Shown in pieces: positions 10,074-19,498 of a stretch of 64,000 bases of DNA; the first letter of the stretch is position 1, and each line of letters opens with the position of its first letter. Below the pieces are notes generated by a model that was not told the DNA's origin, made no database searches, and saw nothing but the letters and a program-made list of their open reading frames with translations. Position numbers and translations under genes: made by a program. This DNA is from Paenibacillus aurantius. Lineage in GTDB: Bacteria > Bacillota > Bacilli > Paenibacillales > NBRC-103111. The stretch lies in assembly GCF_032268605.1 (NCBI RefSeq), contig NZ_CP130318.1:2514001-2578000 (forward strand), written 5' to 3'.

Positions 10074-10178
10074 GGACCATTGAATTTGTATGGCTTTTCG
10101 TTGTTCGGCTCCCTTATGGAATCGCTGTCAAAGTCTTATGCTGGATATAGAAACTTTGCAGAAGAGGGTGTGAGCAGC

Positions 10179-11153
10179 ATGAACGAACCCGTCTCCGTGC
10201 CCGAGACTGCGGCAAGGCTTAGGGTGAGGCCCAAAGGCCTGCTTCGGCGGCTGGCGGCTCAGTGGGAAGTCCAAAGCATGATTTGGCCGGGTATCATCTT
10301 TATTATCCTGTTCAGTTATATTCCCATGTGGGGGATCACGATTGCGTTCAAGGAGTACGACATCTTCCAGGGGGTCTCAGGAAGTCCGTGGGTCGGCTTA
10401 AGGCAATTTCGAATGTTTTTCGGCTCTCCCGACTTTGCCATGATCATGAAGAATACAATCGTGATCGCCTTCCTGAAGCTGGTGGTCATCTTTCCGGCAC
10501 CGGTCGCGCTGGCCCTCATGCTGAATGAAGTCCGGCACTCGGCCTACAAGAGGCTGGTGCAGACCTTGACCTACCTCCCGCATTTTATCTCCTGGGTCAT
10601 CGTTTCCGGTCTGGTCTTCTCCATCTTGTCCGTGGAGAACGGCAGCCTGAACATGATGCTGCAGAAGCTCGGCTTGATCCGCCAGCCGGTCAACTGGCTG
10701 TCGCTTCCGGAGTACTTCTATGCGATTCTGATCTCCTCGGGAGTATGGAAGGAAATCGGCTTCAGCTCGATCGTGTACTTGGCGGCGATCGTCGGGGTGA
10801 ATCCCCATCTGTACGAAGCAGCCGCCATCGACGGCGCCGGCAGGCTGAGGCAAATCTTTAGCGTGACGCTCCCGACGATCGCTCCGGTTATCACGATCTT
10901 CTTCATTCTGCAAATCGGCAATCTGCTGAATGCCGGGTTTGAAGATATCCTGGCGATTACGAACGGCGGAAAAAATACGATTCTGCGAGAGGTTTCCGAA
11001 GTAATCGATACGTATGTGTACAACGTCGGCGTGAACCAGATGAGGTATTCTTTTGCCACGGCAGCGGGCCTGTTCAAGTCGCTGATCAACGTGCTGCTGC
11101 TATGGGGCGCCAATTCGCTAGCCAGAAAAGCAGGGGGGTCGTCGCTGTGGTGA
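10179..11153 (+). CDS. Sugar ABC transporter permease, LplB type
   Basis: 324 residues from the ATG at 10179, preferred because gaggg stands about 10 bases upstream; a TTG at 10080 in the same frame would add 33 residues that do not look like a transporter N-terminus. Six predicted membrane helices begin at IWPGIIFIILFSYIPMWG. The EAA loop (YEAAAIDGAGRLRQIF) contacts the ATPase. GGKNTILREVSEVIDTYVY is characteristic of LplB permeases. The stop overlaps the next permease start in GTGA. No ATP-binding subunit is encoded nearby, so a shared MsmX-like ATPase is expected elsewhere. Confidence 0.9.
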   Translation: MNEPVSVPETAARLRVRPKGLLRRLAAQWEVQSMIWPGIIFIILFSYIPMWGITIAFKEYDIFQGVSGSPWVGLRQFRMFFGSPDFAMIMKNTIVIAFLKLVVIFPAPVALALMLNEVRHSAYKRLVQTLTYLPHFISWVIVSGLVFSILSVENGSLNMMLQKLGLIRQPVNWLSLPEYFYAILISSGVWKEIGFSSIVYLAAIVGVNPHLYEAAAIDGAGRLRQIFSVTLPTIAPVITIFFILQIGNLLNAGFEDILAITNGGKNTILREVSEVIDTYVYNVGVNQMRYSFATAAGLFKSLINVLLLWGANSLARKAGGSSLW

Positions 11154-12055
11154 GATATCGGAAGCTGACTCTCGAGGATCGCCTGATCGATGCGATCGTT
11201 TATACGGCGCTCTTCGTCCTGTCCCTCTTGTCGCTCTATCCGTTCTGGAACGCCTTCGTGCTTTCCCTTAATTCGGGAGCGGATACTTCGCTCGGAGGCA
11301 TTACCGTTTGGCCTAGGGTGTTTACCGTGGACAATTACAACGTCGTGCTTAGCGACCCGCGGTTTTTCAAAGCGCTCGGCATCTCCGTGGCGAGGACTGT
11401 GTGCGGAACGGTGGCCGCGATCTTCTTCACCGCCCTATTGGCTTACGGGCTGTCCCGGAAGGATACGATCGGGCGTAACTATTACATGCTGGCGGCCGTG
11501 TTCACGATGTACTTTCACGGCGGGCTCATTCCCACTTATTTGTGGCTCCGTGAGCTGGGCTTGTTCAACAATTTCTGGGTGCTTTTCGTTCCCTGGATCA
11601 TCAGCGTCTGGAACATGATCGTGTTCCGCACCTTCTTTCAGGGGCTTCCGGACGGTCTGGAGGAATCGGCGAGAATCGACGGCTGCAGCACGTACGGCCT
11701 GTTCTTCCGCATTGTCGTTCCGCTGTCGGGTCCGGTCATCGCGACTTTGTCGCTCTTCCAAGCCGTGTTCTTCTGGAACGAATGGTTTGCGTCGGGCATC
11801 TACATCAATGAGGCGACCCTGCTGCCCGTCCAGAATTATCTGATGAACATGATCAACTCCAATTCCGCACAGGAAATGATCAGCCAGCTGAGCGGAGTTC
11901 CCGGCGGGGTCGGCGATATGGTCACCCGCACGATCACTCCGAAGTCGCTCCAGATGACCGCGCTTATGGTGGTCAGTCTTCCGATCATCATCGTCTACCC
12001 TTTCGTGCAAAAGTTTTTCGTGAAGGGCGTCATGATCGGGTCATTGAAGGAGTAA
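11150..12055 (+). CDS. Sugar ABC transporter permease, LplC type
   Basis: 301 residues from the GTG at 11150, which overlaps the stop of the preceding permease (GTGA) and has a gggggg-type ribosome-binding site at about 11131-11137. An in-frame ATG at 11102 lies inside the upstream gene and is less likely. Six membrane helices; the segment GADTSLGGITVWPRVFTVDNY and the EAA loop EESARIDGCSTYGLFFRIVVPL are typical of the LplC/YtcP group. It ends with the common KGVMIGSLKE tail. It forms the membrane channel together with the LplB-type partner. Confidence 0.9.
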   Translation: MRYRKLTLEDRLIDAIVYTALFVLSLLSLYPFWNAFVLSLNSGADTSLGGITVWPRVFTVDNYNVVLSDPRFFKALGISVARTVCGTVAAIFFTALLAYGLSRKDTIGRNYYMLAAVFTMYFHGGLIPTYLWLRELGLFNNFWVLFVPWIISVWNMIVFRTFFQGLPDGLEESARIDGCSTYGLFFRIVVPLSGPVIATLSLFQAVFFWNEWFASGIYINEATLLPVQNYLMNMINSNSAQEMISQLSGVPGGVGDMVTRTITPKSLQMTALMVVSLPIIIVYPFVQKFFVKGVMIGSLKE

Positions 12056-12133
12056 CACTAACCGCTTTACTTCCAGGGTACATTTACGGGCACCGCCCTT
12101 AAATGAAAGAAATTAAACGAGAGGGGTTACACC

Positions 12134-13804
12134 ATGCAAGCGAGTAAAAAAATGAGTTTGCTCGTAGCGGCGGCCATGCTGTCGACTACAGCGCTAACGG
12201 CCTGCAGCAAAGGGAATGCGGGAACTTCTTCGGGGAGCACATCGTCCCCGGCTCCCGGCCAAACCGGCACGAAGGCCGCGGCGCAGTTTGGCGAGCAGCC
12301 GCTCGAATTCAGCTTCTATTCGAACTATGACTTCGCGTCTCCGATCGGCTATGGCAACGACGTGTCGACGAAGTGGCTGAAGGAAAACAAGAAGCTGAAT
12401 ATCCTCGAGATCGGCTCGAACGGCAACGCGAAGCAGAAATTCGGGGCGATGGTGGCGGCGAACGACCTGCCGGACGTTATGATGCTGGACCGGGGATCGT
12501 CGGAATATACGACGATGCAGAAGAACGGGATGCTCGTCCCTCTCGACGATTATTATAAGAAGTATCCCGTGCTGCAGAAGCTGATTGATCCGCAAACCTT
12601 TAACATGCTGAAGGCGGAAGACGGACATATCTATGTTATCCCGAACTGGTTTGACAGCGCTAACAATCCGTATAAGTATTCGAACACCGGTTGGACCGTC
12701 AACCGCAAAATGTATACCGAGCTCGGGAAGCCGGAGCTCAAGACGTTCGATGATCTGTACAATTATCTGAAGCAGGTGAAGGCCAAGTATCCGGATGTCG
12801 TTCCACTTGAAACCGGGATGACCCTGAGCGGCATCAACATGCTTTACAAGCTGATTTACGCCGGCTTCGGCGATAACCGCACGATCTGGAATATCGGCGA
12901 CGTGCCGTCCTTCCCGAATCTGAAGACCAACACCCTGGAGCCTATCTTTAACGATCCCGCCTACAAGGACGCCTATAAATTCTTGAACAAGCTGTACCGC
13001 GAGGGCCTGGTTACCCAGGATATGTTCACGCAGAAGCTGGAGCAGGTGCAGGAGAAGCTAAATACGGGACGTATTGCCGTAACCGGCCTCTCGAACATCA
13101 CGGGTCTCGGCAACAGTGCCAATAACGTGCTGCAGGCAAAGGACCCGAATGCCGGCTACGATTTTATCCCGTTCCTGTATAACAAGGGAGCGGATCCCAA
13201 AACAGTGAACCCGCATACGTACGGCACGTTGGGCTGGAACGTCAACGTCATAACGAAGAAAGCGAAAAATCCGGAGCAGATTTTCCAGTTCTATGACTGG
13301 TGGGCGAGCGAGGAAGGACAGCGCATCAACGCATTCGGACCTCCAGGGGTACTCTACGACAAGGTAGACGAGCACGGGGCGCCGATCGACAACGAGAAGG
13401 CGAAGACGATTACTCCGCAGGAGAAGGCGAACCTGAAGATCGGCCTGTTCAACCCGGAAGGCTCCTGGAAGTTCTATGTCATCGGTCATTACAAGAATGC
13501 GCAAAACCCGGACGCCCTCAATTGGGGCAATGCGGCGAGCGAATTCTTCGGAGGCTTTGCCAAGTTGAACGCCGACCAATTCAACAATATGTCTCTGGAT
13601 CCTAAGTCGGAAGTCGGCATCATCGAGCAGCAGATCAAGCAAATCTGGCATGACGCCAATGCCAAAATGGTGTTCGCCAAATCGGACGACGAGCTCGAAG
13701 CGGTCTACAACAAGCTGAAGGCGGACGTAACGAAAGCGGGCTACGAGAAGGTGCTCGCCGAGAAGACGAAGATCTGGAAGGCCAATCTTGACAAGATGAA
13801 GTGA
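12134..13804 (+). CDS. Extracellular sugar-binding lipoprotein (LplA/YtcQ type)
   Basis: 556 residues with a lipoprotein signal peptide: basic start MQASKK, hydrophobic core, and lipobox LTAC with the acylated Cys at residue 24, followed by a Ser/Gly/Thr/Pro-rich tether. The large two-lobed solute-binding fold of about 550 residues is typical of binding proteins for oligosaccharides paired with LplB/LplC permeases and YesMN systems. It presumably captures the oligosaccharide whose rhamnose- and galactose-containing parts are cut by the neighbouring enzymes. A gagagggg ribosome-binding site precedes the ATG. The gene ends in a convergent terminator. Confidence 0.92.
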   Translation: MQASKKMSLLVAAAMLSTTALTACSKGNAGTSSGSTSSPAPGQTGTKAAAQFGEQPLEFSFYSNYDFASPIGYGNDVSTKWLKENKKLNILEIGSNGNAKQKFGAMVAANDLPDVMMLDRGSSEYTTMQKNGMLVPLDDYYKKYPVLQKLIDPQTFNMLKAEDGHIYVIPNWFDSANNPYKYSNTGWTVNRKMYTELGKPELKTFDDLYNYLKQVKAKYPDVVPLETGMTLSGINMLYKLIYAGFGDNRTIWNIGDVPSFPNLKTNTLEPIFNDPAYKDAYKFLNKLYREGLVTQDMFTQKLEQVQEKLNTGRIAVTGLSNITGLGNSANNVLQAKDPNAGYDFIPFLYNKGADPKTVNPHTYGTLGWNVNVITKKAKNPEQIFQFYDWWASEEGQRINAFGPPGVLYDKVDEHGAPIDNEKAKTITPQEKANLKIGLFNPEGSWKFYVIGHYKNAQNPDALNWGNAASEFFGGFAKLNADQFNNMSLDPKSEVGIIEQQIKQIWHDANAKMVFAKSDDELEAVYNKLKADVTKAGYEKVLAEKTKIWKANLDKMK

Positions 13805-13813
13805 CGGGCACGA

Positions 13814-13866
13814 GAAAAAAGACGTCCGATGGTCCGCCCCGCAAGGGTGGAGATCGGCCGTCTTCT
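13814..13866. terminator. Bidirectional rho-independent terminator
   Basis: AGACGTCCGAT (13820-13830) pairs with ATCGGCCGTCT (13853-13863) with one mismatch, and an inner ccgcccc/gggtgg stem extends the hairpin. On the minus strand it is followed by a run of T residues (complement of aaaaaa at 13814-13819). It separates the importer operon from the convergent regulator gene and is strongest for the minus strand. Confidence 0.75.
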
Positions 13867-13876
13867 TGCCATGGCT

Positions 13877-14587
13877 TTACTCGGATTCTCCGATATGCTT
13901 ATAAAATTCCTTGGACTCTTCGAAAAAAGCATCGGCCGCCTTCCGCGTCTGCTCCAAGCTGCCATGCTCCAACGCCTGGAGGAGCAGGGAGCGGTTGTGT
14001 AGGCTGTTCTCCATGGCGCCGGGCACGCAGAGCAGCTTGAGGCTCGTTTCCCTGCGCAAGTAGACGATCGTCTGCATCAGCTTGGCGTAGATGCGGTTGC
14101 CGCATATGCCGCCGACATGAAGATCGAACCGGTCCAGCTCATCCAGGAAGGCTTCCGGCTCTTCGTCGCCGACAAGCGGTTTGAGCTTACCTATGATCTC
14201 ATGCAGGGGCTGCAGGTCCTGCGGCCCGGTGTGTACGGCCGCCGATAAATACACCTCCGACTCGATCAGCTTGCGTGCCGCATACACCTCGTCCAGATTG
14301 TCCAGCTCGTTGTGGAACATCCACACGATGGTCTCGGACGGAATCGGCTCCTGGCGGTGATTGACGAAGCTTCCTTCGCCGGACTTGATCGTGATCAGAC
14401 CAACCAGTGACAGGGCCCTCAGCGCTTCGCGCACGCGTCCGCGGGTGACGCCGAACTGCTCGGCCAGATCGCGTTCATTTGGAAGCTGTTGTCCCGCCTG
14501 CAGCTCGCCGGAGCGGATCAGCTGCACGATTTGTTCCATGATTTGCTCGGTTACCGTGATGCGCTTGACGGATTTAATTTGCACCAT
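13877..14587 (-). CDS. GntR/FadR-family transcriptional regulator
   Basis: 236 residues from the ATG whose complement is at 14585-14587; ggagg stands nine bases upstream on the minus strand. The winged helix-turn-helix (about residues 10-75) carries LPNERDLAEQFGVTRGRVREALRALSLVGLI and the wing GSFV. The C-terminal all-helical FCD domain has a D/H-rich ligand site (DELDRFDLHVGGICGNRIY, and SLHNRSLLLQALEHG) that usually binds an organic or sugar acid, often with a metal. It is divergent from the MaoC/CoA-transferase operon. A TGGT-N3-ACCA palindrome lies between them, so it probably represses both itself and that operon. Confidence 0.9.
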   Translation of the reverse strand: MVQIKSVKRITVTEQIMEQIVQLIRSGELQAGQQLPNERDLAEQFGVTRGRVREALRALSLVGLITIKSGEGSFVNHRQEPIPSETIVWMFHNELDNLDEVYAARKLIESEVYLSAAVHTGPQDLQPLHEIIGKLKPLVGDEEPEAFLDELDRFDLHVGGICGNRIYAKLMQTIVYLRRETSLKLLCVPGAMENSLHNRSLLLQALEHGSLEQTRKAADAFFEESKEFYKHIGESE

Positions 14588-14661
14588 TTCATCTATCCTC
14601 CAAAATTGAATTTTCGTGTTGAGTTCATCCTTGTTCGGTGGTAATCTGGTGTTGTGGTTCT

Positions 14662-14674
14662 CTGGTAGTACCAG
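14662..14674. promoter_or_regulatory. FadR/GntR-type operator palindrome
   Basis: CTGGTAGTACCAG is a perfect 13-base palindrome of the form TGGT-N3-ACCA, the core recognised by FadR-subfamily regulators. It lies in the divergent gap between the FadR-type gene and the MaoC operon, downstream of the minus-strand -10 box. Binding there would block transcription of the regulator and probably of the operon. Confidence 0.65.
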
Positions 14675-14696
14675 GGGACCGGGAAGAACTGCATTC

Positions 14697-14702
14697 ATTA
14701 TA
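14697..14702 (-). promoter_or_regulatory. Putative -10 box of the FadR-type gene
   Basis: On the minus strand the six bases read TATAAT, a perfect -10 hexamer. A weak T-rich -35 candidate (ttttgt) stands 17 bases upstream. The start site would fall just before the CTGGTAGTACCAG operator, consistent with autorepression. Confidence 0.45.
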
Positions 14703-14744
14703 CCAACAAATCCGAACGAACAAAAGTGGAAAGGCGGGAAGCCC

Positions 14745-15194
14745 TTGATCCGTTCCTTATTTTTCGAAGACTATGAGTTTGGCTCAACCAGACAGTCGAT
14801 GGGCAGAACGATTACCGAAACGGATATAGTGATGCACGCCGGACAAACCGGGGATTTCTACCCTCATCATATGGATGCCGAGTGGTGCCGGACGCAGGAC
14901 TTTAAGCAGCGGATCGCGCACGGGACTCTGGTTTTCAGCATCGGGGTCGGCATGACGGCGGGAGAAATCAACCCGGAAGCCATGTCTTACGGGTATGACC
15001 GGCTGCGCTTCATCCTTCCGGTCTTTATAGGCGATACCATTACCGCAAAGGTCACCGTCAAGGAGAAGAAGGATCATCATAAGCGGCCGGAGTTCGGCAT
15101 CGTAAGTGAGCTTCTGGAAGTAACCAATCAACACGGGAAAACGGTGCTGGCCTGCGAGCATCTGCTCCTGGTGAAGCGGAAAGGTGCGATCTAG
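14745..15194 (+). CDS. MaoC-like (R)-specific enoyl-CoA hydratase/dehydratase
   Basis: 149 residues from the TTG at 14745, preceded by aaaggcgggaag; the upstream in-frame extension crosses the regulatory region and is not protein-like. Hot-dog fold with the MaoC signature: [19 protein letters not shown] holds the hydratase D-x4-H type residues, followed by [15 protein letters not shown] and a C-terminal [18 protein letters not shown]. MaoC enzymes hydrate or dehydrate CoA thioesters. Next to a CaiB-type CoA-transferase it may dehydrate a CoA-activated hydroxy acid. Its stop codon is only three bases before, and in frame with, the start of the next gene. Confidence 0.85.
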   Translation: MIRSLFFEDYEFGSTRQSMGRTITETDIVMHAGQTGDFYPHHMDAEWCRTQDFKQRIAHGTLVFSIGVGMTAGEINPEAMSYGYDRLRFILPVFIGDTITAKVTVKEKKDHHKRPEFGIVSELLEVTNQHGKTVLACEHLLLVKRKGAI

Positions 15195-15197
15195 ACC

Positions 15198-16355
15198 ATG
15201 CCGATTCAACTGAAGGGGATTACCTGGAATCATACAAGGGGCTACGTACCGATGGTGGCGACCGCCCAGCGTTTTATGGAGAAGCATCCGGGCGTCGAGA
15301 TCACGTGGGAGAAACGGTCTCTGCAGGAATTCGCCGACGCTCCGATTCAGACGCTCATCGAGCGTTACGACCTGCTGGTGATCGATCATCCGTGGGCCGG
15401 CTTCGCGGCCGAACACGGAGCGCTCGTTGATCTGGCCGAGCATCTGCCTGCGGAGTATCTCGCCGATCAAGCCGCTCACTCCGTAGGGGCCTCGCATGAA
15501 AGCTATCGCTTTAACGGACGCCAGACAGCCCTTGCCATCGATGCGGCTACTCCGGTGGCGTCGCGGCGGGACGACCTGATGCAGCAGGCGGGGCAAGAGG
15601 CTCCCGACACCTGGGAGGAGCTGCTCTCGCTTGCCCGTACGGGGCGTGTCGTGCTGCCGGGCATTCCCATCGACAGCCTCATGAATTTCTATATGTTCTG
15701 TGCAACCTTGGGCGAGGCTCCGTTTAGAGAGAAGGAGCAGGTCGTCGGGAAGGAAACGGCCGGACAGGCGCTCGAAATGTACCGCGAGCTCGTCAGTTTG
15801 TGTACGGAGCGCATCTTCGGCTGGAACCCGATCGCCGTTTATGAGGCCATGACGAGCACGGACGACTATGTCTACTGCCCTTTTGCCTACGGGTACTCCA
15901 ATTATTCCCGTCCCGGCTATGCGGAAAAGGTGCTGCACTTCGGAGATCTGGTCCGCCTCGGCCATCACGGCAGGCTGCAAAGCACACTCGGGGGAACGGG
16001 GCTTTCGATTTCGGCAGGCTGTTCGAACAAGGAGCTGGCGCTCCAGTATGCGGCTTATGCAGCGGATCCGGTCATCCAGCGGACGTTGTATGTCGAAAGC
16101 GGAGGGCAGCCGGGCCACCGCGGGGCATGGGAGAACGAAGAGGTAAACCGGCAGGCCCAGGATTATTTTCAAAATACGCTTCCCGCACTGGATCGGGCTT
16201 ACTTACGTCCCCGCTATGACGGTTATCTGTATTTTCAAGATCATGCCGGCGATGTGGTGCAGGACTATTTGAAGAACGGGGGCAGCGTAGACGGGGTGCT
16301 GAAGAAGCTGAACCAGTTATACACCCAGTCCTTGCAGGGAGGAAAGCATCTATGA
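15198..16355 (+). CDS. Solute-binding-protein fold without signal peptide
   Basis: 385 residues resembling family 1 extracellular sugar-binding proteins: [32 protein letters not shown] at the N-terminus, then [20 protein letters not shown], and a C-terminal part with [27 protein letters not shown]. The N-terminus starts directly at the first beta strand, with no hydrophobic segment or lipobox. The in-frame TAG of the MaoC gene lies six bases upstream, so no exported form can be made from this frame. It is therefore predicted to be cytoplasmic. It overlaps the CoA-transferase gene by ATGA. A role as ligand carrier, sensor or enzyme partner is possible; the function is unknown. Confidence 0.75.
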   Translation: MPIQLKGITWNHTRGYVPMVATAQRFMEKHPGVEITWEKRSLQEFADAPIQTLIERYDLLVIDHPWAGFAAEHGALVDLAEHLPAEYLADQAAHSVGASHESYRFNGRQTALAIDAATPVASRRDDLMQQAGQEAPDTWEELLSLARTGRVVLPGIPIDSLMNFYMFCATLGEAPFREKEQVVGKETAGQALEMYRELVSLCTERIFGWNPIAVYEAMTSTDDYVYCPFAYGYSNYSRPGYAEKVLHFGDLVRLGHHGRLQSTLGGTGLSISAGCSNKELALQYAAYAADPVIQRTLYVESGGQPGHRGAWENEEVNRQAQDYFQNTLPALDRAYLRPRYDGYLYFQDHAGDVVQDYLKNGGSVDGVLKKLNQLYTQSLQGGKHL

Positions 16356-17494
16356 AACCACTCTCAGGCTTAACCGTTCTCGATTTCAGTCAATTTCTGT
16401 CCGGCCCTTCGGCCGCATTGAGACTGGCGGACCTCGGAGCGCGCGTCATCAAGATCGAACGGCCGGATGGCGGCGACTTATGCCGCAGGCTGTACATTTC
16501 GAATCTGGAGCTGGACGGGGACAGCACGCTGTTTCACTCGATCAACCGCAACAAGTTGAGCTATTCTGCGAATCTGAAGGATCCCGCTGATCTGGAGGCC
16601 GTTCGCGGGCTGATCGCGCAAGCGGATGTGCTCATCCAGAACTTCCGTCCCGGCGTAATGGAGAAGATCGGTCTGCATTATGAGGCGGTTAAGCAGATCA
16701 ATCCGCGAATCGTGTACGGTCTTGTAACCGGATACGGCAAGGAAGGGCCCTGGAAGGATAAGCCGGGGCAGGATTTGCTCGTTCAAGCTTTGTCCGGCTT
16801 AACATGGCTGAGCGGCGATGCCGATCAAGGTCCCGTGCCGTTCGGACTGTCCGTGGCGGATATGATGGCGGGGGCCCACCTGGTCCAAGGGATACTCGCC
16901 TGCCTCGTCCGCCGCGGGGTCACCGGGGAAGGCGGCCTCGTTGAGGTAAGCCTGCTCGAATCGATCCTGGACGTACAATTTGAGGTGCTCACGACACACC
17001 TAAACGACGGGGGCAAGCTTCCGGAGCGCAGCGCCGTGAACAATGCCAACGCCTACCTGGGCGCTCCCTATGGGATCTACGGAACGGCTGACGGGTACAT
17101 CGCCATCGCCATGAACCCCGTCGTTCGGCTCGGAGAGCTGCTCGAATGCCCGCCGCTTGTGAACTATACGGATCCGCAGCGGCTCTTCTCCGGGAGAGAC
17201 GAGATCAAGAGCATACTGCGTGACCATCTGCGCACGAGGAAGACGAACGAGTGGCTGAAGATCCTTGAGCCGGCCGATATCTGGTGCGCGGACGTGCTCA
17301 GCTGGGATCGGCTGCTGAGGCATGAAGGCTTCCAGGCGCTGAAGATGGTTCAGACGGTTGCCCGCGATAACGGGGCTCAGCTTGAGACAACGCGCTGCCC
17401 GATCCGGATCGACGGGGAAATCTACAAGTCCGGCGTCGGCTCACCGAAGATCGGGGAGCATAACGAACGGATCCGCAAGGAATTTCAATTGTGA
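16352..17494 (+). CDS. CaiB/BaiF family III CoA-transferase
   Basis: 380 residues. Family III features are clear: [36 protein letters not shown] at the N-terminus, [30 protein letters not shown], and the catalytic Asp141 in [13 protein letters not shown] that forms the acyl-aspartate intermediate. These enzymes move CoA between carboxylic acids in the cytoplasm. The four-base overlap with the preceding gene shows tight coupling. With a MaoC hydratase and a lactonase in the same operon, it likely activates an organic or sugar-derived acid; the acid itself is not identifiable from sequence. Confidence 0.88.
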   Translation: MKPLSGLTVLDFSQFLSGPSAALRLADLGARVIKIERPDGGDLCRRLYISNLELDGDSTLFHSINRNKLSYSANLKDPADLEAVRGLIAQADVLIQNFRPGVMEKIGLHYEAVKQINPRIVYGLVTGYGKEGPWKDKPGQDLLVQALSGLTWLSGDADQGPVPFGLSVADMMAGAHLVQGILACLVRRGVTGEGGLVEVSLLESILDVQFEVLTTHLNDGGKLPERSAVNNANAYLGAPYGIYGTADGYIAIAMNPVVRLGELLECPPLVNYTDPQRLFSGRDEIKSILRDHLRTRKTNEWLKILEPADIWCADVLSWDRLLRHEGFQALKMVQTVARDNGAQLETTRCPIRIDGEIYKSGVGSPKIGEHNERIRKEFQL

Positions 17495-17526
17495 CCCGGA
17501 CAATCAGCGAAAGGGGAATTGGAAGC

Positions 17527-18357
17527 ATGAAGGTGGATGCCCATCAGCACTTTTGGAATCCGGATAAGGTCGCCTATCCCTGGCTAGGCCCGCAGCACGG
17601 ACCGATTTACCGCACCTTTGAGCCGGAGGAGCTGGAGCCTGAGCTGAGGGCGGCCGGCATCGGCAAGACCGTGCTCGTGCAATCGGCGAACTCCTACGAG
17701 GACACGGAGGCCATGCTGCGCCAGGCCGAGCGTTACGAGTGGATCGGAGGAGTCGTCGGCTGGGTTCCGCTCCTCGAACCGAAGGAAGCGGAGGAGAAGC
17801 TGAAACGCTGGTCCAAGCTCCCGGCGTTCAAGGGAATTCGTCACCTGATTCACGACGAGCCCGATCCGGACTGGATCCTTCAGGACAAGGCGATCGAGGG
17901 ACTGAAAGTGCTTGCCGCTTACGACATGACGTACGACGTCGTGGCTGTTTTCCCGAATCATCTAAAGCATGTTCCGCTGCTGGCGGAGAAGGTGCCCGGA
18001 CTGAAGCTCGTCATCGACCACCTGGCGAAGCCGCCGATTGCGGATAAAGGCTGGGAGCCGTGGGCCGAGCAACTGGCCCGCGCCGCTCAATACCCGAACG
18101 TATACGCGAAAATATCCGGCCTTAACACGGCGGCGTCTGCCGACTGGTCTGCTGAGGATCTGCAACCTTACATCGACCATGCCGTGAAGTCGTTCGAAGC
18201 GGAACGCCTTATGTTCGGCAGTGATTGGCCCGTGGCCTTGCTGGCGGGCGACTACGCACAGGTGTGGAACGAGACGAACCGGGCGCTGGCCCGTTACTCG
18301 GACAGCGAGAAAGCGGCGATTCTGGGTGGAACGGCCGCCCGGTTCTATAACTTGTAG
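17527..18357 (+). CDS. Amidohydrolase-family sugar lactonase (COG3618 type)
   Basis: 276 residues from the ATG at 17527, preceded by aaggggaa; an in-frame ATG at 17491 overlapping the previous gene is less likely. The metal-binding HxH motif is at residues 6-8 (DAHQHFW). VIDHLAKPPI and the late FGSDWPV with the catalytic Asp identify the amidohydrolase 2 family, close to L-fucono- and L-rhamnono-lactonases. Such enzymes open aldonolactones made by sugar dehydrogenases. The following Gfo/Idh/MocA and SDR genes could supply the lactone, so this operon looks like oxidative breakdown of a deoxy- or pentose-type sugar. Confidence 0.83.
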   Translation: MKVDAHQHFWNPDKVAYPWLGPQHGPIYRTFEPEELEPELRAAGIGKTVLVQSANSYEDTEAMLRQAERYEWIGGVVGWVPLLEPKEAEEKLKRWSKLPAFKGIRHLIHDEPDPDWILQDKAIEGLKVLAAYDMTYDVVAVFPNHLKHVPLLAEKVPGLKLVIDHLAKPPIADKGWEPWAEQLARAAQYPNVYAKISGLNTAASADWSAEDLQPYIDHAVKSFEAERLMFGSDWPVALLAGDYAQVWNETNRALARYSDSEKAAILGGTAARFYNL

Positions 18358-18369
18358 GAGGTCTTGCCA

Positions 18370-19476
18370 TTGAACGAGCAAACGGCCGATCAGCTTCTGA
18401 ATCTGGATTATGCTCCCAAGCTTCCGCAGGACCTGTCGATGGGCATCGCCATCGTCGGAGCGGGGGAGATCGTTCGCAGCTGTCATCTTCCCGCCTATCG
18501 AATGGCGGGCTTCAATGTTAGAGGCATCTTCGATTTGGACAGGGATAAAGCCCAGGCAGCCGCGCAGGCATTCGGCCTTCCGAGAGTATATCTTTCGATG
18601 GCGGAGTTATGCGCGGATCCGGAGGTGCAGATTGTCGACATCGCCGTTCCGGCGAAGCACCAGCTTGGTGTCGTACGCGAAGGTGCGGCGGCCGGCAAGC
18701 ACCTGCTGTGCCAGAAGCCGCTCGCCGAAAGCTACGGGGAGGCGCGGATGATTGTGGAGGCTTGTGAGGCGGCCGGCATAAGAGCGGCTTCGAACCAGCA
18801 AATGCGGTGGTCTCCCGGCATCAGCGCAAGCCGCAGCCTCGTGCGCCGGGGCTTGATCGGACAGCCGGTGCAGGGCTCCATTCAGGTGAACGTGCTCACC
18901 GAATGGGAGAACTGGGAATGGCTTACGAAGATCGAGACACTCGAAGTGATGTATCACAGCATCCATTATATGGACTCGATCCGGTATGTCATGGGAATGA
19001 CGCCCGAGTACATTTATGCGGACGGAGCACGCCTGCCGGGCCAGCCGTACATAGGGGAAACGCGCACGCTTATTCACATCAAGTTTCCGGGAGAAGCCCG
19101 GGGGCTGATCCATGACAGTCATAACAACCGCCAGCCGCAGGACGATTGGTACGCCACTTTCCGTTTCGAAGGGACCGAAGGGGTGGTCAAGGGGACGAAC
19201 GGGGCCCTCTACAACTATCCGGTCGGCCGGGAGGATACGATCAGCCTGTACTCCAAAGCTTTTGGGGAAGGGAGGACACTGCTTACCCCCAAGCTGGAAG
19301 GGCGCTGGTTCCCCCATGCGTTCATGGGACCGATGGGCGAGCTCATGCTAGCGGTGCAAGAGAACCGGGAACCGGAAAACAGCGTGCGGGATAACCTGAT
19401 TACCATGCAGATGGTGTTTGCCTCCTATCGCTCGATGGCTGAGAATCGTCCGGTTTATCTGAAGGAATTCCAATAA
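18370..19476 (+). CDS. Gfo/Idh/MocA-family NAD(P)-dependent oxidoreductase
   Basis: 368 residues from the TTG at 18370, spaced eight bases from taggagg; a TTG at 18364 is too close to that site. The Rossmann motif is IAIVGAGEIVRSCHLPAYR near residues 25-43. The usual EKP motif appears as QKPLAES. A C-terminal alpha/beta domain follows (HSIHYMDSIRYVMGMTPEYIYADG) with a His suited to substrate binding. Members oxidise sugars or sugar acids; D-apiose dehydrogenase is in this family, but the substrate here is open. It probably works with the lactonase encoded just upstream. Confidence 0.85.
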   Translation: MNEQTADQLLNLDYAPKLPQDLSMGIAIVGAGEIVRSCHLPAYRMAGFNVRGIFDLDRDKAQAAAQAFGLPRVYLSMAELCADPEVQIVDIAVPAKHQLGVVREGAAAGKHLLCQKPLAESYGEARMIVEACEAAGIRAASNQQMRWSPGISASRSLVRRGLIGQPVQGSIQVNVLTEWENWEWLTKIETLEVMYHSIHYMDSIRYVMGMTPEYIYADGARLPGQPYIGETRTLIHIKFPGEARGLIHDSHNNRQPQDDWYATFRFEGTEGVVKGTNGALYNYPVGREDTISLYSKAFGEGRTLLTPKLEGRWFPHAFMGPMGELMLAVQENREPENSVRDNLITMQMVFASYRSMAENRPVYLKEFQ

Positions 19477-19498
19477 AACCCACAGGGAGGCGGGACGG

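Noticed and set aside
10080-10178. TTG start adding 33 residues to the LplB-type permease
   Set aside because: No ribosome-binding site precedes it, and the extra residues are unlike permease N-termini. The ATG at 10179 has a gaggg site.
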